From Phallus indusiatus (Eukaryota; Basidiomycota; Agaricomycetes; Phallales; Phallaceae): a stretch of 64,000 nt of DNA. Below are positions 26,701-36,965 of this stretch, piece by piece. Position 1 is the first letter of the stretch; every line of letters begins with the position of its first letter. The position numbers and the translations under genes were made by a program. The stretch lies in contig JAQFWX010000018.1 in NCBI GenBank assembly GCA_027605045.1, forward strand, positions 1 through 64,000, written 5' to 3'. Under the pieces are notes generated by a model, which ran no database searches, was not told where the DNA came from, and saw only the letters and a program-made list of their open reading frames with translations.

Positions 26701-29113
26701 AAGAGAAAGTGGTCTGACAGATGCGACTAAGGATACTGTTGCTACTTCTATCGGAATAAGCGAAGATCTATCATCGAAACCAGGTGAAGAGACATCCTTG
26801 CTACCTCCTCCGCCTCCACCACCACCACCACCCCCTCCTCCGCCACCTCCTCCGCCACCACCGCCACCGCCAGGTGGTTTGTTTGGTGCCCCTCCTCCTC
26901 CGCCACCACCACCACCGCCACCACCAGGCTGGAGAACGCCAATATCCGCCCCGCCGAGTGCTGTGCCCACGTCCGCAGCTAGTTCCGCTCCCAGATTCCT
27001 TGATCCTTCTTCAAATTCATTACCTTCCTCAGCCGTAACACAAAGTTCGATTTCCGGTGTCGGTCATTTGCTAAATAATCGCAAAGACACACAGATTGTG
27101 TCGAGCATCAAGATGAAACAATTGCAATGGGATAAATTGGCACCGCAGCAAGTTGGGAAAACTTTATGGAGCGGAAGCTCGGTCGAGGAAGAGAAGCAGT
27201 GGGTTAAAAGGTTGCAGCTTGATGGTGTTTGGATCGAAATGGAGGAAGATTTCAAAGCTAAACAAATTGTTGTCAACTGGATGGGTATGGTCATCATTTT
27301 TACTTGCGGGCCTTTTTCGTCTGAAGAGTGACATATAGTGAAGCAAAAGAAAGCGGAGTTGAAGAGCGTTCTCGACCCGGAGACTAAGAAACGTGTTGGT
27401 ATGTTTTCACGTTTGCTTTTACCCTATCACACTGTTTCTACTGAACCTCTTAGAAATTACTATTCAACGCGTCAAGAATTTGCCTTCGGAGGAAATTGCA
27501 CGGAAAATAATGGAGTGTGACGCCGAAGTGTGCACTCAAGTGTTCTTGACTGGATTGAAATCAGTATTGCCTTCGCCTGAAGAGGTTGGAAAATTGAATG
27601 TGTATCGAAATTCGCCTCCAGAGGAGCTGAACGATCTACATCCTTCTGACCGTTTGATGGTACAGCTGATCAAAATAGAACGACTGGGCCCTCGTATACA
27701 GGGAATGCTGTACAAAATCAGCTTCGATGAGACTATTGAGGTTCTTATTGATGTACGTATGCTCATTATTTTTCAAAATATGCTACGCTGTCAACTTTCA
27801 TCAATCAGAGTGCCGATAAGCTTCTTGAGGCTGGACAGGCTTTGCAAAATGCCAACAAATTCAAACAGCTTTTGAATGTATGGTTCTACACTATGCTTTA
27901 TCTTTGACTTTGCCGTGCTTATAGCGTTTTATTAGCTGATTTTGTTGATCGGTAACTATATGAATGGGACTAGCATGAAAGGTGGTGCCTTTGGTTTCCG
28001 AGTGAGCAGTATAAACAAGGTCAGTGCTTTAGTCTTTGTTTTTTTTCCTGTTTTTCTGAAAGTTTTGAATGGTACTAGTTGGTCGATACTAAATCCGCTC
28101 ACAACACGACGTTGTTGCATTTCCTTGAACGAGTAGTGGCGAAACAATTCCCTGAAATGGAGGACTTCTTGGAAGAATTAGCGAAGCCAGCCGAGGCTTA
28201 TAGAGGTTAGCTCGCACTCCTTACCGAACTTTGACTAAAATTAATGGCTTCTCGTTGTAGTTAATTTACAAGATGTTCGGCGTGATCTTGCCGAAATTCG
28301 GGAGGGACTTCAGAAGATTCGTCAGGAATTAGAAGAGCACTTTACCGATATCAGTAAATTGCATCCCGATGATCGTTATGCTAAGAAGATGTGGCGTTTC
28401 GTTGGAGAGGCGAAGGAACGTGTTGATGACTTGGTCGACAGGGTCAATCTCGCAGAGACCACCTTCACAGAAGTCGTAAATTATTATGGCGAAGACGAAA
28501 GAATGTCCTCGAGGGATTTCTATGGTATCTTTAAGACATTTATTACTTCATATAGGGTAATGGATTTACACTCTCTTCTTGTTGACTATTTCTATTTTTA
28601 CTAATCGCTGGCTTGTTGTAGAAATGCAAGTCTGACAACCAAACATGGGTGGAGGAACAAGCCGCTATACAAAAGCGAAAGGAACAGCAAGAGAAGATAC
28701 AAGCCAATCGAGTCAAGGCCAAGGAGAATCTATCTGAAAGTCAAACGGAGGATGTGCTTGTACTGGATGCTTTGCTCGACAAACTGAAAAGTGGTGATAA
28801 AGCTGCAGGAATACGGACACGTCGGCGGAAGAATGTTGCGCCAACGCGGGTGGTCGTACCAATTGGCGGGGAGAACGATGCAGCAGATATCGCAAAAGAT
28901 TTGCTGGCGCAGTTGAATCCTGAGGGCTTTGAGATGAAACTGCCGCTTTCACCGACGTACGCGAAACGACGGCTACGGCAAAGACGACAATCGAGTTCAA
29001 CAAATGGTGAGTCCCCTCAGCAGGATGATCCGGGGTACTCGTCGCCTGTATTTTCTCCTTCGATGACGCCGCTAGAACTTGAGCCTTCGAAGGGAAGTGA
29101 CAAACAGGGCTAG
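23764..29113 (+). CDS. Formin of the Bni1/SepA type
   Basis: Formins nucleate and elongate actin cables for polarised growth and septation under Rho GTPase control. The order is classic: a Ser-rich N-terminus with SVPYDRTLPA; a GTPase-binding/FH3 domain (WYLKKFMDSTITPKHVQSLA, VRCIKNLLNSSAAAIDALT, LQARRLLTEILIFICYYNEG); a long coiled coil (about 25850-26240); FH1 with runs of 23 and 12 prolines (26801-26930); FH2 with MKQLQWDKLAPQQVGKTLW, KIMECDAEVCTQVFLTGLKS, ERLGPRIQGMLYKISFDE, GNYMNGTSMKGGAFGFRVSS and LLHFLERVVAKQFPEMEDFL; then a DAD-like basic tail. About nine introns; frames join cleanly. It ends at 29113. Confidence 0.94.
26801..26930 (+). repeat. CCT/CCA/CCG triplet tract encoding the FH1 polyprolines
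   Basis: Two long proline-codon runs separated by a short GGLFGA linker. The use of CCT, CCA, CCG and CCC is mixed, so the tract is under protein-level rather than simple microsatellite constraint. Length may still vary between strains. Confidence 0.8.
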
Positions 29114-29518
29114 TTCTATTCTATCATATCCTATTCGACTTTTTGTATACCAACCAGTAGTGTATCTGTATTCCGTTACTAATGATTGATGATAAATGCG
29201 ATGATGATGATGATGACGATGAAGATGAAGATGAAGATTATATTCAAATATATATCCCATCCCAAAAGTAAGCTATTGTTGCCACGAGATGCCACGCGAG
29301 CCGGATTCCCACCGAAACGATGCAGTCTCACTGGCTATTTTTGACCCAGGGCTGTGATCATCTCATCTTGGACCGTCCCACATTTTCCACTCCGTCGCTC
29401 GCTGTCGACGAACCCCAGCACGCATTGTTGACCGTTATTTCTTGCCTGTTTATCTTTCTATTTCTCATTTTCTTTCCAACTATTATCTTTCATTCAATTT
29501 CGAAGAGTATATCAAAAA
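29114..29518. promoter_or_regulatory. Formin 3' region and PKA promoter with ATG/AAG triplet microsatellite
   Basis: A microsatellite of GATGATGATGACGATGAAG type lies at about 29200-29237. The last 90 bp before the kinase ATG are pyrimidine-rich (about 29430-29500), a feature often seen near fungal transcription starts. Confidence 0.45.
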
Positions 29519-31039
29519 ATGGACCTCGCTCCAAAACTCATCACCACCTTGCAACCAATACCTCGCAAGGACAGCGCACAGATGCTGGTCGATGCTCCAA
29601 TGACACCGCCAACGTCTCCGTTACCCCAGGATACAGCTCCCTCACAACAGCCGGATGCTCCTACCACTCCTCAATCCGAGCCACCACCTTCATTTCCTAA
29701 CGAGTCAATAGATCAAATCATGGAGTTGCAAAACTTGCAGCTTACTCAGAGCAGAGACAACAATATGGATATTCAACCCCTAGAGGAAGAATGGCAATCT
29801 TCGGAACATCCAGAGCCTCCGCTGAGATCTCTTGAGGACGAGTCAAATCACCTAGTCCCATCTAGCAACATAAAGCTATCAGATTTTGATGTAGTTGAAA
29901 CGCTCGGTAAGTGTATGCTTGCGTTCTCAGCTAGTTAACATCGTTTGCTTATGATTTAATTTGTCCATGCGGAAAGGAACCGGAACGTTTGCCCGTGTTC
30001 TACTGGTCAGATTGCGAAACTCTGCTACACCGCTACATCCCATGAAGTTCTTTGCCATGAAAGTTCTATCAAAACTGGAAGTCGTTCGTCTTCGTCAGGT
30101 CGAACATGTTAACTCAGAACGTTATATTCTCGCTCGAGTCAAGCACCCATTTGTTGTTGACCTATATGCCACCTTCCAGGACGACTTGAACATCTACATG
30201 CTCATGTCTTACGTTCCTGGAGGTGAGCTATTCACGCACCTCCGTCGGGCTGGTCGATTCACTCCTGACGTGACCCGCTTCTATTTGGCAACCATCATAT
30301 TGGCTCTCAAGTTCCTCCACTCATATAATATTGTGTACCGTGATTTGAAACCGGAAAACCTCTTACTCGACTCGCGTGGATATTTACGACTCACTGATTT
30401 CGGTTTCGCTAAAAGGGTCGACGATCGTACTTTTACATTATGTGGCACTCCAGAATACCTTGCCCCAGAAATAATTCAATCCGAAGGTCACGGAAAAGCT
30501 GCCGATTGGTGGGCTTGCGGGATTTTGTGCTATGAAATGCTGGTTGGCTATCCGCCGTTCTACGACGCAAATGCACCCGGTTTATACGAAAAAATTCTCC
30601 GTGGGCGAATTAGATGGCCTGCTAATATTGATCCGCTTTCCAGGACTATTGTCAGAGCTTTTCTGCACCCTGACCGTTCCAGGCGATTGGGAAATCTTAT
30701 AGGCGGTCCTGACGACGTCCTAAATCATCCTTGGTTCCGCGGCGTAGACTGGGAAGCCCTAGAAAGACGAGAGATTCGGGTAAGTTCATATATAGAAACA
30801 TAGCTATTATTCTCTCTGTTCATTCATTTCCGTTCATTTCCCTTTCAATACAGGCCCCTATCATTCCCCATGTATCCGCGTCAGATGACACTCGTCACTT
30901 TTCGGACCTACCTCTTCCTCCTGCGCGGGATATTCCTGGTCTAGTCCAAGGACTCTATGTGCCTGGCAGTCCACTCGCCCCCATTTCACCTTCTACAGAA
31001 AATGACACATCTATCAACGACTTATTCCGAGACTTCTGA
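29519..31039 (+). CDS. cAMP-dependent protein kinase catalytic subunit (AGC kinase)
   Basis: An N-terminal extension of about 120 residues, rich in Pro, Gln and Ser, precedes the kinase domain, as in many fungal PKA catalytic subunits. Seen in order: GTFARVLLV glycine loop (split by the first intron at about 29907-29976), FFAMKVLSK with the ATP-binding Lys, YRDLKPENLLLD catalytic loop, LTDFGFAKRV, the activation loop TFTLCGTPEYLAPEIIQ with the PKA-type phosphorylated Thr, and ADWWACGILCYEMLVGYPPF. The C-terminal tail ends SINDLFRDF, the PKA FxxF end. A second intron lies at about 30781-30853. Frames are intact. The protein phosphorylates targets downstream of cAMP; it would be paired with a regulatory subunit not in the window. 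Confidence 0.95.
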
Positions 31040-31526
31040 GAAGTCGAAATTTGCCTCTCATTTCTCGCCTCGCAATACCTTTTTCTTCTACTATTATACA
31101 GGTTTAATCTATATCACACACCCCCTTTGTTGGCGTCTTTTTTTCTTCCATATCTATTCATTCCCTTGATATCTCCTTTCTTACTATATTGGCAGCCCTA
31201 TAACCCTTCCTATTCTTTTCTTTTCTTTCGTTTTCCAACTGTAGCATCTACCATGCGTGGAAGGACCACCGTAGTCCCGTTCCCCGCATGCTTTGTATCG
31301 TTTCTCCTTATCAGTGTAGTGACTGATCCCTGCTGTAATTTAATACATATTCCTGCTCTTTTGTTAGCAATAAACTATGGTTAATGTTACGCTGCGCGTG
31401 CGCGTTCTTTGTAGATGAGTCAAAGGCTAAGGCTGAACGCGTTATGTAATGAAGATGCGGTATAAAAACTGCCACCTTTGTTGAGGTGCCTTTTCCCGAG
31501 CCAGTGTCGGTCACGATAGCTGGGTT
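31040..31526. other. PKA 3' region and ZUP1-like gene promoter
   Basis: Pyrimidine-rich from about 31050 to 31250, likely the 3' untranslated region of the kinase gene. Nothing else is recognised. Confidence 0.4.
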
Positions 31527-33511
31527 ATGTCTAATGATAGGGACGTAGACGACATCGAATTTTTATACGAGACGTGAGTGATTTGCTTTTCTGAGTGATC
31601 GGGTTACCATTTGCCAAACAATCTGATTGATCTAGTCAACCGTCCCTTCTCGAGTGTCAAGTATGCAATACCTCACTTCAACCATTTACCCTTGAACAAC
31701 GGCAAGCACATTATGATTCACATTTTGAAGACTATCGTGAGCTCTGTTACACTATCAAACAAATGAATATTTGATCTATTATCATCGTACACCAGCTTCT
31801 ACATCTATACCTCCCAATAATTCAAATAATGCCAGTCCCAACGTAGCCAATTCCTCTAAATCTACTATGAAGAAAGCTGTTGAACCGTCCTCGCAAAATA
31901 TATTTTGGCTTCCCACACAGACAACTCCCCTCCTTCCAACTTTACTCCAGGTGAGACCTCATTCATTTCTTCGTTGAATTAACAACAGGCCGACTCCTGA
32001 TTTCGTGTCAGGCGTAATACCAGTGTTGAAACACGCACTGCATAGAACCCACGCCAAGGGTTTAACATCCAAAGCTGTTCTGTGTCATAATGACGTGACC
32101 CATATAGCCACGGAGTTCTGGGATTCGACGTGGGGATGCGGGTAAGCGTGCTCTCCTTGCTCTGAAACAACTTGGTACTACGTCACCGACCCCATTTAGT
32201 TATCGGAATTTTCTTATGGCATGTACATCGCTGATGACTCAAAGTTTCCAACCGTTCTATTATCCTTTATTGGATGACCAAGAGAAACCTCCCGGAATAA
32301 GGAACCTCCAACATTGGATTGAGGATGCTTGGGCAAAAGGTTCCATACACTTTATGAATACCTTTTTCTGAGTCATTCAATCGAATAACCCTAGGTTATG
32401 ATAAGGAAGGAGCGGATGATTTACGACATAAACTTGTCGGAACATCTAAATGGATTGGAACCGCAGGTACTTTCCTGATTGTTTTTTCTTCCATTCTCCG
32501 ACACAGTACTCTCAGAGCTTTGCGTCGCTTTCACCTCGAAAGGAATCCCGTATGTGACCAGGTTGTCGGCGAAAGTAGTGCCTAATTTATTTTCAGAGCC
32601 CAATTGGTTGATTTCCCTGGAACAAAGAGAGGCAAGTTGTTTTGTGCGCCAGGAGACGAGTAAATTCATCCCACATTAGGACCTGAGGCTGTCGTTGAAT
32701 GGATAGTCAATTATTTTTCTCCCCCAAACGAAACTAAACTCCCACTTGATGCTTTTGACGCGCTGAAAGGTGCTAAACCGATTGTAGTCACTGAGAGGAT
32801 GCCCATAATTCTTCAGGTAGCTACTCTTCCTTGCCCCAGATAAACTGACGCTCAAACATCTCGAATAGCATTCCGGTCATTCGCGAACGGTAGTTGGTTA
32901 TGAGATGAATAAGAAAGGACAGCCGATTCTTCTTGTATTCGATCCTGCGAAGTAAGATTTTGTCATTATATGTACACCGGCTGAATTAACCTCTTCAAGC
33001 TTAGGAGAATGAAGACGAACTTGCGACAAGCTGCACTCTCTGCTCATTCGCCCTCGGCAGATCACAAGAAAGCATTTAGCTTCTTTGATAGACTTTTCAA
33101 CTCTCAGAAGAACACGAATCACGATCGGAAAAGAAGATTGTCTAGCCTCGGTGCCGATAAGAGAGAAAGCAAGCGAACGAAAGGCAAAAGCCAAGAGCTA
33201 AAGCCAGGAGGAGAGGATTCTGATGACGCGATTGTGATAAGTGATGAAACTGAGGCTTCCGATGAAGATGACATTATGGACGGCCTAGATCCCGTTAGGG
33301 TGGTAAACTCATTCAGAGTGACCCTGGCGAAATTAGCGTAAGTATTTCGGGTGATGTACACTCGATGTTTCTTGTTGTTTTTCTTCACCGATGACCTTTC
33401 CCTCCTTAGTAAGAAAGATAAATACCAGATATTGTATTTCCTCTTGAAGACCCCCTCACTGAGGAGCAGAAGCGGAGTCGACAAGTAGTTACGAGCGTAG
33501 TTGTTCTCTAG
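31527..33511 (+). CDS. ZUP1/UfSP-like C78-family peptidase (probable K63-ubiquitin-specific) with a C2H2 finger
   Basis: The ATG at 31527 gives MSNDRDVDDIEFLYETQPSL and a C2H2-type finger, LLECQVCNTSL with AHYDSHFEDY. Later exons hold GVIPVLKHALHRTHAKGL, the catalytic block STWGCGYRNFLMACTSL (catalytic Cys of WGCGYRN), WIGTAELCVAFTSKGIPAQL, VVEWIVNYFSP and HSGHSRTVVGYE with QPILLVFDPA, giving the His and Asp of the triad. The C-terminus reads RVTLAKLAKKDKYQ and then FPLEDPLTEEQKRSRQVVTS. Two single-base losses in homopolymers break the frame: the C run at 31927-31930 and the T run at 33437-33439. In animals, ZUP1 cleaves K63 ubiquitin chains at damaged DNA. That this fungal protein does so is inferred. 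Confidence 0.85.
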
Positions 33512-33520
33512 TCTATCAGC

Positions 33521-33534
33521 ATATATATATATAT
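33521..33534. repeat. AT dinucleotide microsatellite
   Basis: Seven AT units just after the stop of the ZUP1-like gene, probably in its 3' untranslated region. Confidence 0.8.
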
Positions 33535-33761
33535 ACTTTGCATAGTTACTGTTCATTATCATTATTGCCTCATACATATTCTTGCATGCGGTTCTGCTCT
33601 GCAGAAATCCTCCGGCTTACTAAGTAAATACTCGTCATCCGCGGCGATGCGCGCGAAGATCTTTCTCACACATACAAACTACCGCCTTCTCTGATCTCGT
33701 CCTGCTTATTACAATGATTCATTCTGGCGTTAGATAGTATAACCTTTATTTCCAAATTGCC

Positions 33762-35880
33762 ATGAGCAATATCTACTCAACCCAGCTCCTCCCTACCGCT
33801 GCAACTCATAAGTCGTCCCTCGCAAGCTATCTGGACGGGTTATGGAATGCAACGTCCGAGAAATTGACTAGTGTTGCCTCGTACTCTTTCCCTAGTTTAG
33901 CGAGGTCTATTGTTCTTAGGTATGGCATTCCATTCAGATAGAAATAGAATCTCGCCCATACATCGATCATGTTGGTGTGTTTTCTTTAGAGCTCTGCAAA
34001 GTCTACGATTTGGGGAACTTCGTATTATCACACCAGAGAAGGAAGTATTGACATTTGGGAGTACCGACCAAGATTCTTCTCTTGCGTTAAGAGCTGAACT
34101 TCGGATAAATCGACCTTCATTCTGGACGAGAGTGCTATTGTCGGCCGATCTTGGTTTTGGCGAAGCTTATATGTACGGAGATGGTGTGTTTCCATGTATC
34201 TTTTGAAGTCAACCACTACATCATTTTGTTGCCTGCAGTGGATTGCGATGATATACCAACGTTCCTTAAGGTAACTCAGTTATTTTTGGAGAGCGCTACG
34301 GTCGTCTAATCACAGATATTCAGCTTATGATTTTGAATAGCCAACGAATCAAGGCACAACTTGCTCCTGCTGGCAGTTCGTTCCTTTCAAAAGCTAGTCT
34401 TCTTACCGCCGCTCGTTTTCTGGGCGACTTGTCAACCACCCGGGCTAATATCTCGGCCCATTATGACATTGACAACACAATGTAAAGCATTTCTCAAAGG
34501 ATTTTGCAGACCTCGGTGCTATTCAGTAATCTATTCGTGAATTAGGTTCGCCGCATTTCTCAGTCCCGATATGAACTATTCCTCTGCGATTTTCAAAAAC
34601 TTTGAAGAGGACATTCGACCTGATATTTCAGGGAAGAAGTTAGAAACGCTTGAAGAGGCTCAAATTAGGAAAATGAGGTACTGTCTTATGAGTAACTTCA
34701 TTCCAAATACTTCTTATATCACACCACTTTAGAAACCTAATCTATCATGCACGTATTGGAGAAAACCACAGATTGCTAGAGATAGGTCAGCATTTGAGTA
34801 CTTCCACTATGCTCATCAATTGAAAATCGCGAAGGGACGGGCTGGGGCTCATTCGCTATTCTGGCTGTACAGATGACAGGTTGTACCGTTGAAACCCTCA
34901 CTCTATCCTCTGAACAGAAGACCTTGGCTGAAGAGCGCATCGAAGCAGCCGGATTATCTGACAAGATCACAGTACATTTGATGGATTATCGAGAAATAAA
35001 GAAATTTCCAGAATGGAAGCACCATTTTGATAGGTTTATCAGCGTCGAAATGATGGAACATGTTGGAAAGGAATATTTTGAAGCATATTGGGATGTTGTC
35101 GATTGGGCTTTGAAAGAAGATGATGCGGTTGGTTGTGTTCAGGTTATCACACTACCCGAAGCCAGTTTGTAACTTTCGTTTGACTCTCCTTTATTTATCA
35201 CTCACCCGCTTATTCTTTTTTGGTAGATGTTGAACAGTATGATCGGAAGGTGGATTTCATACGGAAATGGGTAAGACCTTACGCTGTACTGCCTGTAAGA
35301 GTCTGACCTTTTTCTGGGTATAATTTAGAGTATGTTTGCCGATGTAGTCAATTAAGTCATTCAACTAAGATTGGACACATAGTATTCCCTGGAGGCTATC
35401 TTCCCAGTCTAACTCATTTAATCTCAACTATGACGAGCGGTACAAAAGGTCGTCTGACAACCGACTCAGTCTGGAATATTGGTCCACACTACGCACGCAC
35501 ATTACGGGAATGGAATCGCAACTTCTCGCGCAACTTCGAAGACATCATTGCGCCCGGTTTAAGAACTCGTTACAGTCTGTCAGATTCTGATTTGGAAATC
35601 TTCCGGAGAAAGTGGCGCTGTAAGAGTTCTCGGTTATCTTATTTGTATGCATTTCTAATGTGAATTTCTGTCCATCCATAAGTTTATTTGTAAGTCTTCG
35701 TCAAAAAATTTGGATTGGCGGCTAAAACTCTTGAACCTTTCTTATAGTGAATACTGTGAAGCGGGTTTTGCTACAAGGACAATATGTGACCATATAATCT
35801 CGTTTACTCGAGAAGGCAATACGGCGCTGGGTTGCACGTGGGACGAATATAATAAAGTTGACGTATTCAGATCTAAATAA
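33762..35880 (+). CDS. Cyclopropane-fatty-acyl-phospholipid synthase family methyltransferase, with 1-nt and 7-nt exons
   Basis: The family transfers a methylene from S-adenosylmethionine to unsaturated acyl chains of phospholipids. The start at 33762 gives MSNIYSTQLLPTAATHKSSL. Then come LRFGELRIITPEKEVLTFG, SADLGFGEAYMYGDVD, ANISAHYDIDNTMFAAFLS, DMNYSSAIF, the SAM-binding motif LEIGTGWGSFAILAVQMTG, SSEQKTLAEERI and FISVEMMEHVGKEYFEAYW. The family block FIRKWIFPGGYLPS is only obtained if introns 35271-35328 and 35330-35382 flank a one-base exon at 35329. Near the end, KWRFYFEYCEAGFATRT needs a seven-base exon at 35683-35689. The end is EGNTALGCTWDEYNKVDVFR and a stop at 35878-35880. All other junctions I tested are GT-AG and in phase. 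Confidence 0.9.
35329..35329 (+). other. Putative one-nucleotide exon (A) in the cyclopropane synthase gene
   Basis: The left intron runs 35271-35328 (58 nt, GTAAGA to TTTAG, with CTGAC before a pyrimidine tract). The right intron runs 35330-35382 (53 nt, GTATGT to CATAG, with CAACTAAG). The base between them completes ATA (Ile), giving KWIFPGG in frame. Without it, the phase is wrong by one and a stop follows soon. See finding. Confidence 0.6.
35683..35689 (+). other. Seven-nucleotide micro-exon in the cyclopropane synthase gene
   Basis: TTTATTT lies between introns 35620-35682 (63 nt) and 35690-35747 (58 nt), both GTAAG to AG. It supplies the FYF of KWRFYFEYCEAGF, where the family has aromatic residues. 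Skipping it shifts the frame into an early stop. Confidence 0.7.
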
Positions 35881-36188
35881 ACTCGTGTGGACAGTGGAAC
35901 GCAGGCATCTGGTGTTTCTATGCATTTAGCAAAGGCTCTATCTACATACATAGCTGTGTAATCTGCCTAGTGTTCGTTTGTATTGCTCGTCTGTGTTTTG
36001 AGCCATGCGGTTTTTCAGATTTATCCTCAATATCAGAGTCATTTTATCCTTCACATATCTGGTTTATTTGGTTATTTCCTCGTATACGATAATACACAAT
36101 ATGTGTACAACGCGCAAATATTACCGAATTGGCGGCTCGAGACGGCTTTGGTTTTTGCTTTATGATAATTCCGGCAGATTTGCTCGGC
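35881..36188. other. Spacer between the cyclopropane synthase and HCCS genes
   Basis: About 308 bp. A/T-rich around 36085-36115. No feature recognised. Confidence 0.3.
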
Positions 36189-36900
36189 ATGGGCAACTCG
36201 GAAACCTCTCCATCCAGCAAGTGTCCTGTGGACCACTCTTCATGGAATAACTCAGGTTATCCTTCGAAAACAGACTCTTCTGCGCAAACTTCTCAGAGCT
36301 CGAATGTCGACGCTCCACCGTCATTGCCAACTTCCCGTGAGGTTTCATCCATCCCTCGCACAGATACGGAAAACTGGGTTTATCCATCGGAAGCCCAGTT
36401 CTTTGCGGCAATGGCTCGAAAACAACATAACCCACAAGCTACCGATATGCGAGTGATTGTACCCATTCATAATGCCGTCAATGAGCGAACATGGGAGGCT
36501 GTAAAAGCTTGGGAGAACGGTAGAGGCGGCGAAAAATGTGGAGGGGTCAAGCTCGTCAGTTTCAAAGGTAGACCAGGGGACAGGAGCCCTAAAGCATGGA
36601 TGAAAGTACTACTTGGGTCAGTTTCCCATTATTGTTATTCGTCCTCAATTTTCTGACATGCGCGTTGGTAGCTACACTGCTCCTTTCGACAGACATGACT
36701 GGATCATTGAAAGATGCGGTAAACGCATGAGATACGTCGTAGATTTTTATTCAGGTCGTTTAGATCCTTCATCTCCTCATTCGCCTTCATTCTACATCGA
36801 CGCACGACCCGCCTTGGACAACTGGGACGCTTTCAAAATGCGTACAGAAAGAGTTTGGAGTACTTGGACGAGCAGTTTGCTCGGCAAAAAAGCATCATAG
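36189..36900 (+). CDS. CYC3: Holocytochrome c synthase (cytochrome c heme lyase)
   Basis: The enzyme attaches heme to apocytochrome c in the mitochondrial intermembrane space. The start at 36189 gives MGNSETSPSSKCPVDHSSWN, which contains a CPV heme-binding motif as in the family. Then come WVYPSEAQFFAAMARKQ, VPIHNAVNERTWEAVKAWE, KLVSFKGRPGDRSPKAWMK and, after one intron (about 36615-36671), YTAPFDRHDWIIERCGKRMR, YVVDFYSG and a C-terminal Pro/Trp-rich end. The length is normal for the family and the frames are intact. Convergent with SSF1, about 65 bp between stops. Cytochrome c and cytochrome c1 lyases are similar; I cannot separate them. Confidence 0.93.
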
Positions 36901-36965
36901 CATGTATATTATTAGTAGCATAATAAAGTAATTTTGGTGATCTTTTGGTATGATAAATAAGCTCG

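Noticed and set aside
26584..26970. Gly-rich minus-strand frame over the formin
   Set aside because: It is the complement of the FH1 polyproline tract.
33518..33611. Minus-strand frame over the end of the C78 peptidase gene
   Set aside because: Low-complexity AT repeat in the 3' region; no start or domain.
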